Origin: Glandiceps talaboti
Lineage: Eukaryota > Hemichordata > Enteropneusta > Spengelidae
Direction of reading: 5' to 3'
DNA: 64,000 nucleotides
NCBI RefSeq assembly: GCF_964340395.1
Contig: NC_135551.1
Span: forward strand, 14,448,003 to 14,512,002
The notes beneath the pieces were generated by a model that saw only the letters and a program-made list of their open reading frames with translations, searched no databases and was not told the DNA's origin. Below are positions 50,518-62,326 of this stretch, piece by piece. Both the position numbers and the translations under genes were made by a program. Each line of letters opens with the position of its first letter. Within the stretch, counting starts at the first letter, position 1.

Positions 50518-50765
50518 TTGATAGTGTTTTCACATTCAAGTTTCCAAAGCTTAAGAGCATGCTGATGCAGTTTGGTGAGAGACAGAATACCGCAGTGACT
50601 GTGTCTGTGTTTGATAGTGTTTTCACATTCAAGTTTCGAAAGCTAAATAAGCACACTGATGCAGTTTGGCATTGAGTGATAGAATCGTGTCTGTGTCTAT
50701 TTTCATATTCAAGTTTCAAAAGCTTAATCACGCTGATGCAGTTTGGTGAGAGACAGAATCGTGTC
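50518..50765. repeat. Tandem array, three ~80-95-bp units
   Basis: 'ttttcacattcaagtttc.aaagctta' and 'ctgatgcagtttgg.gagagacagaat' followed by 'gtgtctgtgt' recur three times with small indels. The open frames on both strands here are repeat translations. Confidence 0.85.
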
Positions 50766-51025
50766 TACATTGTATGTCAGGTCTGGATGTACATTGTACA
50801 TGTATGAATGCTATGATGTATCGATTCTACTACTAGTACGAGTAGTATATTTATGAGTACATACTGTCAATGTACAATATACATGTATGTTCTTCAAATA
50901 ACTGATGATAGCATGTAATACTAAATTGTTTCCCTATTCGACCAGGGTTTTTGCAAAGAAGGGGAAAATCAGGTAGAAATTATAGCTCGCACAGCGGCAG
51001 TGTAGCGGCTCAATGACTAGTATGC
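50766..51025. other. Short non-coding spacer
   Basis: Nothing is recognised apart from TACATGTA words. Confidence 0.4.
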
Positions 51026-51150
51026 ATGCGCATCCTACATGTATATATTATGTATCATATGCAAAAAAATGGGTGGTTTACCCAAGGATGCATTGCGGCA
51101 CAATGTCTACGCATGCGCATTCTACATTGTACATGTATATACTATGTGCA
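51026..51150. repeat. Duplicated block with NRF-1-like GCATGCGCA sites
   Basis: 'atgcatgcgcatcctaca' at 51030 and 'acgcatgcgcattctaca' at 51109 head two ~80-bp copies that each continue to 'catgtatata.tatgt'. GCATGCGCA is close to one half of the NRF-1 consensus. The local CpG content is raised. Confidence 0.6.
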
Positions 51151-52729
51151 TTCTCCATGCCGAGGGCACTATCTACAATATCATCGTGAGGCAGCCGTTT
51201 ACAAATGAATCTACCTTGCGCGAGTTTATGTTATGGGCTTTGCCTAGTTATGATATTACATACTAGATTTCCATAGTTAGAAGTTCTAAACATAGAACTA
51301 CATGTAAAATTTTGGTGGACAACTCGATAGTAAAACACATAATTTGGGAATTTAAGTACACTTTAATAATTTAACCACCCTTAACAAACAGTATTGTGAC
51401 TGAGAGGTATTAAGTATCACATACAATGGGAAAGATGACAGATGGATATAACATTACGTATATTGTCTAAATTCCCTTTGTAGCCTAAAAGTAGTAATTT
51501 ATGATTTATGAATGAGTACATGTAAGTAAATGAGTGACTGACCACTAATTTTAAACCCTGATGAACTGACTTACTATAAAGTCAAAGGTAGTCAGTACCT
51601 TTACTTTACATGTACATGTCAAATTTACCTGGGTTCCCCAGTCATTTTCCTGTTCGAGGTTCCCTAACAAAATTATGGAACACTCAGTAGACAACTACAC
51701 TTACAGGTAACGAGCAATCTGGCACGAACTCCGGGTAATCTCGAAAGCGTCTGGCGAGAATCTCACATGGGCATGTGTATTGTCACATGCCTACCAGTTT
51801 TTACTGATATCCTCTTTTCTGTAACCGCATTCCAAAACTCTAACAAAAACACTGCCACAGTACATTGCATTTTAACTCAATATATTTTCAGAAATTGATC
51901 CTCAGAGTCAGTTCAAAAAATTTGCTTTGATGCTCACACATAAAATGAACATGCATTTGATTTATCGATTACCTTCACTGCATACACAAATACAATAGAA
52001 CTATCACATCAGTCAGGTAACTGATACACCATAAACTGATAGCTACTTCACTTTTATGACTACATGTCTTTTTCTAACTGATCACAATTATGATGCACCT
52101 GCTGAAGATGATATATAGGGTATGGTTAATTAAACCTTGGACAAGGACTATACAATGTACATTAATTAATCCATTGGCCAACCTTCATGTACAAAAACAG
52201 TTCAAGTATTGTACATGTACATGTACCTTGGTATACAGGTTATGTACAATACAAATGTACATTGTACACATGTACTTTTAATGTAGTCATGATATTGCAC
52301 TTAATATGTAGGTAATGATGTAGTTGGACCACACGCCAAATTTAAGACACAATTAGTCCTTTCCATGGGTTACAGTCATGATCCTGTACTTTTACAAATG
52401 CCACTAACTTAATAAGTTAATGTGAATACATACATGTACACCATGTACATGTATGTATGCCCAGAGAGGGCTCATGCAGACACCTTATTTTATTATGGCC
52501 AGGTATTCAGTCCCACATTCATTTTTCCTTTTTTCTGCTATACTTTCAATCATGTTACTCATGAAAGCATGTCCACACAGTGAACACTTAAATGTACAAG
52601 TAATACCACAATTATCCCTACACTTGCCCATTATATGGATCAGGCTCTGTCATTACTGTCATACATGTACCATGAAATATTAACTAAGTACAAAATGTAT
52701 TAAATAACTGTGAAATACACATTGTACAC
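51151..52729. other. Non-coding stretch with a repeat family E fragment
   Basis: A family E fragment ('acctgggttccccagtcatttt') lies at 51627-51670. A CpG-containing patch at 51708-51775 is open in several frames on both strands, and no frame is preferable. Confidence 0.4.
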
Positions 52730-53132
52730 GTATTGTATACACACACGTACATACATACACACACACATACATACATACATACATACATACATACATACAT
52801 ACATGTACATACATACATACATACATACATATACATACATGCATGCATGCATGATACATACATACACACATACTGTACATACACACACGTATACATACAC
52901 ACATATTAACATATACACACACACACATCCATACATACATGCACACGTATACATACATACTGTACATACACACACGTATACATACACACATATTAACATA
53001 CACACACACACACACATACATACATACATACATACATACATACATAATGTACATATATACACGCACACGCACACGTATACATACATGTACATACACACAC
53101 ACACACATACATCTACATACATACATTGTACT
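52730..53132. repeat. CATA/TACA tetranucleotide and CA microsatellite
   Basis: About 400 bp of 'catacatacata', 'cacacaca' and 'catgcatgcatg' words, with an internal ~90-bp duplication ('cgtatacatacacacatattaacata' twice). The overlapping 140-150-codon frames on both strands (Tyr/Met/Cys/Val or Thr/His/Ile repeats) are translations of it. Confidence 0.95.
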
Positions 53133-54167
53133 CAATCAACATCAAAAACTAACTTATGAATAACGTATTACAATATTTCAGTTTCTACATGTACATGTAC
53201 ATTATAGTGGCTTCAAATATTATGTCTATGTACCTGTAACTTAGCTGTAACTATAGCATAACCTATCTAAAAAAAGTATCAAATTTCAGACTGCAGTATT
53301 AACTTGTTGCATGGAGATCTGATGAGTACGAATTACGATAAGGTAGATTATCACTGATTGCACACATTTATTATGCACACAATATACTTCTTGATGGATT
53401 ACAATCTTGAATAATTCATGAATCACACAGCAACAGGCTTAATGTACAAATGTAGTTGTTTTAACATTTTCTCAATTTTGCATTTTGAAAACATTTTAAA
53501 TATTACTTTAATACACTGATAACAAAAGAATTCCCATTTCTTTACGGTTTTATAATTTGTGTTTATATCAAAGTGCATTTACAAATCAAATTTGCAATGA
53601 TTTCAATAATATTTACAAAGGGGATGATTGTAAAAAGCTATGTGAAAGTTCCCTATTATGAGTTATTTTTAGTATTTGAAATTTCTAAGATACGCAACAG
53701 ACTTATCTTACTACAATAGGAGACTACAAAAAAATTATCTAATATAAACATTGGATTATAATTGATGAAGTTAATATTTTAAGAGAAGATACATGTAAAG
53801 TCTCCTACAGCATTTCATACCAATTTTGTCTTTCACTTTTGGGTTTAAAGACCTTTTATTTCAAAGTTTATTGATCATAACTCAAGAGCTAATAACATAG
53901 CGGTTATGTGCAATATTTGACATGTTTACAATTACATTACAAGTTACAAATTTGAAAAAAATGAAAATTAAATTTTTAATAACCTAAAATACAAAATTGT
54001 ATCTTAATTTTCAAAAGCTTTTATTTTTCACGAAATGGTGAGTATTAAATACAATAAACTGTCCAAAGAGCACTTGTCAAGATTTTAATATTGACTACAT
54101 ACACATATGGCTAAAATTTTACTAAGTTAAACACTAATGCAACCATCATAACATATACAAAATGTAT
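53133..54167. other. Non-coding stretch
   Basis: No gene is recognised. Confidence 0.4.
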
Positions 54168-54484
54168 TAGACTCTCTCACCAGTCTTCGGGAGCATCACT
54201 ATTAGCTGTTTTGTATGTACATGTACCAATATCTACCAAACAATTGTACTAGAATATACTTGTACTGTGGGCCCTCATCAACTATGTAGGCTAATGATTA
54301 ATGACACGTTACTGCAACTCAGGGTTATTGTGATGCTCGGCGCATCGAAGCATCGCAGTAACACGTCAACAAATGATTAGCGCTATGTAGTCGATGAGGG
54401 CCCAAAGTACAATGCAGTAGATATCGATGCATACAAAACAGCCCTTTTAGTGATGTGATGCTCCCAGGACTGTGAGAGAGTCTA
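54168..54484. mobile_element. Near-complete palindromic MITE with TA flanks
   Basis: The left arm runs TAGACTCTCTCAC, 'gggagcatcac', 'agctgttttgtatg', 'gggccctcat', 'aatgatt', 'acacgttactgc'. The right arm is the reverse complement of the same series, ending GTGAGAGAGTCTA. Arms are about 150 bp with a centre near 54325. The TA at both outer ends is compatible with a TA target duplication, as in Tc1/mariner-type elements; that classification is tentative. No coding frame is conserved. Confidence 0.8.
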
Positions 54485-55880
54485 AACATACATTTTTGTA
54501 TATGTATCCTGACACATTTTATGTCATGTATTTTTTTAAGCATACATTTTGTAATTACATTGTAATTATCTATTACTTTTCAAACCAAAGACACACATAC
54601 ATACATGTAAATGTCTTACATCCTAATTATGTTGATATTTGGGACTTGAAGGCACAAACTACATTTGAAAAACAATTTTCTGACGAGAAGAAATTGTTAT
54701 TAAAATAATGAATTATGAATATAATGAAGTACAATTATTAGAGAAGCATAGACCTTCTGTGGGTGGAGGGTCTATGAGAGAAGCAAGGACACTTAATACA
54801 AAGCCATTAATATATGTGCAGTAATTTTGTGTTGATTATGAATACCAGACAAGCATACAGTCATCAAGTAATATCTGATATTGTGAAACACTAGTAAGTA
54901 AAGTAAGATAATTAAAAGTCAATTATTTGACAAGAGGGATGGTATAATTTAAAAATTAAAAATAGCATTTTTATCTGATTATGGAGAAAGTCATCAATGA
55001 CATGAATTGTGTATGTACATTCTCATACATACAAATGTACATACATGTAAGGCTTGTAAGCCCGATGAATTTCTCTTCTCTCACGGAAAACGAAGAGTAT
55101 TTGTTTTTACCCTTGTGACAAAGAAATTCGCTGGTTTGCAACGTTGCAAATTAAGTTATCAATTATATACATGTACATGTACAATAGACACTACACTACA
55201 TTGTACCTACGTCATACATGTACATGTGTGTATTTAATTTTAGGATATGAGTTAGTTAGGTGTGTACTCACGGTGCTTTGTTAAAGTTGTAGTACAGAAC
55301 ACCCACTTTATTCTTCGATGCACTGTTTCATTATCATATGATGTTCATTACAAGCACATAGTCTTGCAGTTTTGCCATTTCCCAATTGCATACTTGAGAG
55401 ATGTACAGCGACAAACCATGAATAATTAAACCTGCTATTTCCTAATTCATGTAAGACATCAATTTACATTCCAATTGCATTTAAGGCAAAATTATGCCAT
55501 GCTCTACATACATGTACATGTCCTGGGCATTCCTTGCATTGCTGTAATGATTACTTGGAACTGGTAAACATATCAAATTTTATTTACTAAAATTAAAGGT
55601 CCATATCGAATTACAGTTAAATTTGAGTGATAACAGTTATCTGACAGCGCTACATTGTAAAGAAAAGATTGGTCTGGATTAAAATAATGATCCTATCTTA
55701 TCTTACTGATAAAACAATATTAGTACAAGAACCTGGGACTGAATCATGGGCCTTTAAGTTATTATTTCCTACTCCTTCGCATGGTGACAGTATGGGATAC
55801 TATGTGCAAGTATTTTGATAGTAGTGTGCAAAACACCTTTTTTTAAGAACTCTAGTGCCGAACATGTACATCTTACATTG
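54485..55880. other. Non-coding stretch
   Basis: No gene is recognised. A short inverted pair around 'gaccttctgtgggtggagggtc' lies at 54752-54772. Confidence 0.4.
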
Positions 55881-56094
55881 TAGTCTAGTTCCTGACAGAC
55901 CATATTCTGTACTACGTTAACTTCACATCGTCTAGTCATCCCCATGACTCAAGGCGATAATTGTGGTTCAAACCCATGGTGAGTGAAGTGCAAACAGCGC
56001 ATGTGACAGTGTAGTAGTCAGTCACGGGCTTGACTAGATGGTATAAGTGTGAAGTTAACATAGTACGAAATACAGTCAGTCAGGAACTAGACTA
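55881..56094. mobile_element. MITE family A, copy 2 (complete)
   Basis: Terminal inverted repeats TAGTCTAGTTCCTGAC / GTCAGGAACTAGACTA extend inward for about 48 bp (through 'tattctgtactacgttaacttcaca'). CATTG flanks both sides (55876-55880 and 56095-56099), giving a possible 5-bp target duplication; TA alone is the other reading. The interior contains GGTTCAAACCC, similar to a Pol III B box but self-complementary. It is 214 bp long. Confidence 0.85.
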
Positions 56095-56684
56095 CATTGT
56101 CTGTACATCTACAGGTACTCTAATACCTTAAATTAAATCAAGCTGTTTCTAAGACAGACCTGTAATAAAATGAACACAACACAAAAGTACAATTTACATG
56201 TCATTAATCCATCTTTTTTCAAGAGCAGGCAAATATAACTGGGTTCATTGAAATATCATCAATAAATTATTATTTGAATTCTAATACTTTCCTACTTTTT
56301 TATGGCTGACAAGAATGGAGAGTAAATGAAAGTCATATTTCATCATTCCATGGAATTTTTACTGTTCAATTTTGGTGTCAAATTTAGATGGTGGTGAATG
56401 TTGCAGGAAATTGTATGAAAGCACTTTGATTTATCCAATATAATCCTCAAATGAAGGACAGTGTGTGTAAGTGTTATGGGGGCAATACAAATGTGGCTGT
56501 ATAAACTGAAACTTTCTTTCTTTGAAATTGTATTAAATATATAATGACTCTCTCTTGACGTTGCACTTCCTGTCAAGTTTATTGAATCACCTGGTGGGAA
56601 AATTGCAAGTTTAGGTATAGACACTGTACATGTATGTATGTATCCAACTTGTTCAATCCATAAGGGCTGGAAGTACTACCATCT
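56095..56684. other. Non-coding stretch
   Basis: No gene is recognised; the 93-codon minus-strand frame at 56343-56624 is unsupported. Confidence 0.4.
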
Positions 56685-57090
56685 GTAGGTAAAAATATAC
56701 ACGAGTTCCCCAATCATTTTACTGGGGTCTCCAACCAGTGATTTTGTTAAGGGCAGTATGTACAATGTACATGTACTTAAAATCTACATTTGTATCTGCG
56801 TTCCTCAGTCATTTTACCAGGGTTCCCAACCAATGTTTTTGTTCTGGCAGTATGTAAACAGTATGTAAAATCTATCTGTGTTCCTCAGTCATATTACCAG
56901 GGTTCCCAACCAGTGTTTCTGTTAAAGGGCAATATGTATAGTTGTATGTAAAATCTACAAAGAAATGTACCTGAGTTCCTCAGTAATCTTAGCAAGGTTC
57001 CTAGTGGAAATTACAGTATAAAAAATATCTATGCCAGTTTTACAAGATTTCCCCTTTCTGTTACCAGGGTTACCAAACTTGAAGTAGCAA
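56685..57090. repeat. Local tandem array of repeat family E, about four units
   Basis: 'gtaaaatctac.tg.gttcctcagtcattttaccagggttcccaaccagtg' type phrases recur every ~80-105 bp, ending with the family E 3' phrase 'tctgttaccagggttaccaaac'. Elsewhere (32690, 43929) the same unit is single, so here it was amplified in place. Confidence 0.8.
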
Positions 57091-57702
57091 GAACACTGAA
57101 TGGGTATACATGTATGCTAGCCTAGCATAAACATTGATCATGATGAAATAATGTATTCTGAAGTACCTTTCAATATATTTATATACATGGACATGTATGC
57201 ACATACATATGCTGAATACAACCACATGTATACAATTTATTTAAACTGTGTGAATTATCTACCTCTAAGGACATTCAACAAAATTGCACAGAAAATATGT
57301 TTCATTTACAGATATTGTGTTTTTTGATAGCACACAAAATTGGAAATGCTAATCTTTCATTTACAAATCTTGTATTTTCACGTACATGTAACGAGCACAA
57401 TCTAACTTCTTCATATCAAAAATCATTTGTCTGCATAGTCTAGGGTGAAAATTTGAGAAAACCTATGACTGTCTCGAAGCTTCTCAAATGTGTCTGAATA
57501 TCTGAACAACAAATAAAATATTGAATATGCTTGAAGAGAAATACTTGGTGTCTATTTTTGCTAAATTTATTATAAATGTCAAAGATTAGAATATTCAAAG
57601 CACAGTGAAAATGGTATGATAGAACCCCTGTGATACGCGACTGCATGTGTGGTATACCCAGGGTACATGTATTCGCACGAGTACTTACTGTGTTTTCTGC
57701 AG
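57091..57702. other. Non-coding stretch upstream of the candidate exon
   Basis: No repeat or gene is recognised before the acceptor at 57702. A 126-codon minus-strand frame at 57440-57820 crosses it and is unsupported. Confidence 0.4.
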
Positions 57703-57786
57703 GAATACTTTTGTCAAGTAAAAGTGCAGCAGAAAACACTGAAAGCACGAACCTTTGAGAACCCACACTGGCACAAGCAACATGAG
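57703..57786 (+). CDS. Candidate internal exon, C2-domain-like peptide
   Basis: This 84-nt interval is bounded by a good acceptor (CTGTGTTTTCTGCAG ending at 57702) and a donor (CATGAG|GTACTT at 57786/57787). It is exactly 28 codons, and only this frame is free of stops (the other two stop within it), so phase 0 to phase 0 fits. The peptide contains YFCQVKVQQKTLKARTFENP followed by HWHKQHE. The order 'Y-x-x-V-x-V .. K-x-R-T .. N-P-x-W-x-x-x-x-E' recalls the middle strands of C2 domains, as in 'KTKT..NPVWNE'. The match is by eye and family-level only. Gene identity, neighbouring exons and strand of the parent gene are not established. It lies 2.3 kb upstream of the dynein light chain gene in the same orientation. 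Confidence 0.4.
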
Positions 57787-59179
57787 GTACTTTATTATCA
57801 CATACATTTTGCACATACATTGTACATGTTTATCCAAAACAACAAATTTCCATAAAAATGACACTCTGCAACAACGCAAAATGAACAATCGCATCCTCAA
57901 AATTATGTATAATTTGCATGCAGGTATGCAATAATATTTTTAAGTATTTCACTGCAGTGCAAATATATATATTAATATTAGTACATGTACAATTGTATGT
58001 GTGCGCAACAGTGCAAGTAATGTCTAGAGTCACTCTAGTACATGTGTAATAATGTATTCTTTAAATATATGAATTTCATTTAAAAAGACATATTAAAATT
58101 TCCAGTTTGTATCATACATGTATCAATATTTACCCTGGTGTCTACTTCTCAACTCAAACTAGTACAATGTACACATATCTTACATAACTTACAGTTTACA
58201 CCTATAAATTAGCTAGTCATAACTTTAAAATCACTAAATATTTGACCATGAACTCTATATGTGTACAAAGTGGTGAAGATACTGTACCATATTATTTATA
58301 TCAGCACTGTCAATACCATTTCTAGCCAGGTAACTTGCTAGCCAAGAGACCATATGTTCTCGCAAACAAAATTTTCAAGCCAGATACTGAGATAGCCAAA
58401 CTTAAAGTCTCTGAGTCTAGCAATTTCCAATCGGTCTGAGTGGGTTTTTTTGGGTTTTTTTTTTTTTTTTTTTTTTTTTTGGGGGGGGGGGGGGGGGTTG
58501 TGCTTTTTTTTGTAAGGGTGATATTCATGTAGTAGGATATATAAATGGTAAGTTTATTATTGTGCCTCAGAGAATTTCAGATTGGGACATTCTGATTTGG
58601 CAAACTGTGGTTCGAAAGAATGAAACTGTCAAGCCAGATAGCCAAGCCTCAGGTCTTGAGTTAAAAGCAAGCGATATATACATGTACCTGAGCTCCCCAA
58701 CTTGCTCTATTGGGATTTCTCATCAAAATCACTGTGAAAGGTTTGGCAATATAGGATGAAACTATGAAAGAAATGCAGCAAGTTCTAGATGCAGCACATT
58801 GCAAGTAATTGTTCCCCATAAAATATTTAGTGTCATTGCTACATTGTGTTGGTGACAATTATGTTTTTACCACACGTATTAGTATATTACCTGAAACTTC
58901 AAATAATACTACATAGTATTAAATTACACCAGACATGAATATTTGATCCCAAAATATTCACATTTCTGCTTTTCCTTTCAATTCAACACAATACAATACA
59001 CTTAGTTTGCTGTGTTATTATACTTTATAGAGCATAGGACAGTAATTACAGTTCATACATGGTTACTTTCCCTTGCCGACAATGACATGTGATTGTGAAC
59101 TACAACTTACGAGCACTAAACAGAACTGACACACACAAAAATTAAAAATTGTAAAATTAATATTAATTATCATGTGTTA
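57787..59179. repeat. Non-coding; T-run and G-run near 58441-58500
   Basis: Runs of T (58455-58480) and G (58481-58497) form a homopolymer block prone to assembly error. Words 'caagccagata' and 'gatagccaa' occur on both sides (58376-58400 and 58631-58650), suggesting a duplicated element around it. No gene is recognised. Confidence 0.5.
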
Positions 59180-59600
59180 TGTTGCGAATTGGATAGCACG
59201 CACGTAAACAAGACCCGACGAGTTCACGCAGACATGCTCTCACCCGCTGGTGTTATGTTCGTAACGATCATGTCACAGATGTTGTGTGTATTGAACATTT
59301 TTTATAAAGCGGTGAGTTGAGTGTCTGCCAGTGCCAATGAAATATCAACAACACACAGCGTGCAACCTGTTCTCGTTGCACGTATATATACGGTATACTG
59401 ATAATAACACGTATACACATACCTTTTTAGACGACTTAATCCACACCGCGATAACGGTTATCTTTTTGCGTACAAAACGTGACGTAGTCCACGGGTGAAC
59501 TTATTTGAGGTCTCACTGTAGTTTACACCTGCTGCTGGACGACAGACTATCAAAGTACGTTATGTTATCGCTTCAGTAGATATCCACCAATGGCCTAATT
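59180..59600 (-). promoter_or_regulatory. CpG-rich block, possible divergent promoter
   Basis: CpG density rises sharply here. On the minus strand, TACGTCACG (CRE-like, about 59475-59485) precedes a stretch ending in CTAAAAAG|GTATGTG (about 59423), a good splice donor. This could be a non-coding first exon of a gene transcribed leftwards, back to back with the dynein gene. No coding exon of such a gene has been identified, so this is inference from composition and one donor site. Confidence 0.3.
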
Positions 59601-60016
59601 ACAAAATTATAATAATATGCAAACTTTTTATCCAATCCAAAGTACCTTCATGAATATGTGTCTCCGGTTGTCCCGAGTTTCTTGTAAGCGTTCTCATGAG
59701 TGGTCAATAGTATCGTTTCTAAATTTTCATGATCTACTCAATATTCAGGTAGAGAATCTGCTTGAGCTGTCTTCGTATAAAGTTACCGACGCTGTTTGTC
59801 TGATGCATGGTAATACAAACCATAACATATTGATTACACAGTGAGCTTTTATCTGCATGCTCAAAAATAGGCCAAACATAATCCCGCGAGAACTCACGAT
59901 AAAAGGCGCGACTCCCATCATGCCTCTTGTTGCCAACGTCCTGAAATCTGAAAACAGTCCATAGGTAGTTGAGGTGACGAAGTTTTGGTAAATTAACCTG
60001 TCTAGCTGTTCCAAAT
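59601..60016 (+). promoter_or_regulatory. Promoter and 5' UTR region of the dynein light chain gene
   Basis: The interval directly upstream of the ATG at 60017 contains CCCGCGAGAACTCACG and then GGCGCGACTCCCATCATGCC (59880-59925). 'CTCCCATCATGCC' resembles the ZNF143/STAF-type motif (ACTACAATTCCCATCATGC), and CGCGAGA resembles the TCTCGCGAGA promoter element. Both are typical of TATA-less housekeeping promoters. A start site near 59900-59940 would give a 5' UTR of about 80-120 nt. The exact start is not visible. Confidence 0.45.
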
Positions 60017-60043
60017 ATGGATGATTTTCAATCTGGAGAAGAG
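60017..60043 (+). CDS. DYNLT1: Dynein light chain Tctex-type 1, exon 1
   Basis: The exon encodes MDDFQSGEE and ends at GAG|GTAAAC, a phase-0 donor. Vertebrate DYNLT1, as I recall it, starts MEDYQAAEE followed by TAFVVDEV, so length, acidity and junction position agree exactly with the exon 2 start at 62327. The ATG context (CCAAATATGG) is acceptable, with A at -3 and G at +4. DYNLT1 is a small (~113-residue) light chain that dimerises on the dynein intermediate chain and links cytoplasmic dynein to cargo. The overlapping 131-codon antisense frame (59745-60140) is taken as spurious. Confidence 0.9.
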
Positions 60044-62326
60044 GTAAACTTTGCTGAACGAATTTCTCATAGATTGGTTTTCCATTCATTTCGCCAAATT
60101 CATAAAAACGACTATATGCTGAGGATTTATTATGACGCATCTATCGAGTTTTCAGTTTGTAACATGAAATGTCACAGTTCACAAGGAATATTTCATACAA
60201 TATTCCTTTTGTATTACTGTCTCATTTAAATAGTGTCGACTCTACGAGTCTCACATCTTAACAGTGCAACGTGTAAAGCTGTGTATTGTCGAAATAGTGA
60301 ATTCGTGTGCAGATCATATGTTCGATATATTGTCATCGTTACGCCCTGTCCCAACTACCACAGTCAGAAGTCAGTTGTCTGCCATTTTCAATTGCCAACC
60401 GTAGTCTGTGTTATATCATGTTACATCTTGATTTGTAGTCATAATGAACAATTATCATCAATCCTGGCGTCATATTCCTCAATCTTAGGGGCCTTGGGTG
60501 TTTCTAGGATAATTGGAATTTGATAATTGGAAACATTCTCCATTCCCATTGTTGTGTTTGTACTACATCATGTATTGTGTACATGTTGTAGTGCTACTGA
60601 ACTGTGCTGCTATGGGAGTGGGGGGGGGGGGTTTAAAATAAATATGCACATTAATAATAGATTTTAGAATTTGGATTAATGCTTGACTGTTTATTTTTAT
60701 AAGGGTGAAAATTGATTTCTCACAGGCATGTTTGGTTGAGATTACCTACATACATCACAGTGTGTATGCACGGTATTGCATCTACATGTATACATAATTT
60801 GTACACTACATGTTGCATGTACGGTTGTCAACAACACTAAGACATGAATATTTAAAATAACGTTAGTATTTGAAGGGAATCATTTTACTAGTACCTTTTA
60901 TACCACTGTCTGGAAATACATGTATATAGAATTTTTTTTAAATTATTGCATATTTTTTTATCCAACTGGGAAATTGGTGTGTTTTGACAGCATGTATTGT
61001 CACCCAGTGATATACAAATTACAATGTACATGTATGTGTACCTCTAGGGTTTCTACAGTGTATATGTAGCCTCTGTTTTAGTTAACCTACAGTTATCTAA
61101 GCCTAGAGTTCGGTGTTGCTATGAAAATATTTGCAGTCAAATTAGATACTGTTAAATTACACAAATACATACATGTACATGTACTTGTAAATTAGGTTTC
61201 ACAAAAAGACTATCATGATTTTGTAAGTACCAGAGAGGCTGAACTGAGAAAGTTTTTTTTTTTTTTTTAAATCTAGATGCATATATATATAGTACATTGT
61301 ACATGCACAGAGCACTTTCTGATTGGCTTGCCCAAAATTAACTAAATTATGGATGCTGCAGACATTGCTCTCTTGTATTGTAACTGGCAACTAATTTGAA
61401 GTTTGTTGTCAACAACACTTATTTACATGTTGGATTGCAGCTACATGTGTATTTGAAGTGAAGTTTGTCCAGCTACTACATACATGTAGTTACAAATGTA
61501 ATATCAAACCATAGACACTGAAGTCTCCAGGGTCTGTGTCCAAAACATATGGTATTGTATCGTCATACAATGAAAGTTGAACTATACATGTACAATGCAC
61601 ATACATACATGTATGCCAGCTATGTGGACACTTTATAGAATTATACAGATGTACAAATAATTGTTGTTTACAATTCATATGTACCTTATGTTGGAAAATA
61701 ACGAGTGTGCCCAGGAAAAACAGTCTGATACATCATTGGTGCACAGTAATTTTTCAAGGCACACAAAAATTCTAAGTCCCGCTACACCTTTCTACATGTA
61801 TGTGGTGATGGTGGTTCACAATAAAATCCAGTTTTCACAAAGTTTCAAAAATATTGACTTTTACATATGTCACTTACATGTACATTTGCCGTAAGTCATG
61901 CTCTACTTTGCTGTAAACAGCAGCAATATGAAGCACAAACAACATTGAATCTCTCGGTATAACAACAAAATGTATTGTACATGTACATTGTGCATTGTAT
62001 TGTAGCATACATGTGTCACAGTGCGTCCTCTAAACCAATTTGAAGTGCCACTGACACACACAGTTTGTGGTGATGCATCAAAATTTGGTGTTCCCCTCAT
62101 GTATCACTTACTAATGTATGTGCTGACTCACAAGAAATCTCAGTTTTTCTCGTTTTGACTCAAACAAAATTTGGCTATCATTAGAAGGCACCTCACTTTG
62201 AATTGCTGTAACACTCTGAAAGAAATGTTTACACTTTCCTTGTTTACACTGTTACAATTTGTAACACAGGATACAATTGTGTATATCATATGATATTGAC
62301 TTTATATTATTCCTGTTCATTTTCAG
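60044..62326 (+). other. Intron 1 of the dynein light chain gene
   Basis: It begins GTAAAC and ends TCATTTTCAG. It holds a G-run at 60620-60630, a T-run at 61252-61268, a repeat family B copy at 62025-62195 and many TACATGTA words. Its first ~300 bp remain CpG-containing, then composition returns to the AT-rich background. No further coding exon is recognised inside it. Confidence 0.8.
62025..62195 (+). repeat. Repeat family B, copy in dynein light chain intron 1
   Basis: It starts 'cctctaaaccaatttgaagtgccactgacacacac' in family order and ends 'agaaggcacctc'. It matches 6154-6319 and, inverted, 34520-34668. Confidence 0.75.

Noticed and set aside
51669-51900. Stop-free stretch of about 75 codons on the + strand, and a minus-strand exon ending at a GTAAGT donor
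   Set aside because: Several frames on both strands are open in the same CpG-containing patch, no acceptor suits the minus-strand reading, and no family is recognisable.
52680-53163. Overlapping 140-150-codon open frames on both strands
   Set aside because: They are translations of the CATA/TACA microsatellite, open in several frames at once with two-residue periodic composition.
55940-55975. Pol III B box (GGTTCAAACCC) as a sign of a SINE
   Set aside because: There is no A box at suitable distance, and the surrounding sequence has DNA-transposon-type inverted termini.
59745-60140. 131-codon minus-strand frame
   Set aside because: It overlaps DYNLT1 exon 1 and its promoter on the opposite strand, has no recognisable domain, and owes its length to the locally higher GC content.
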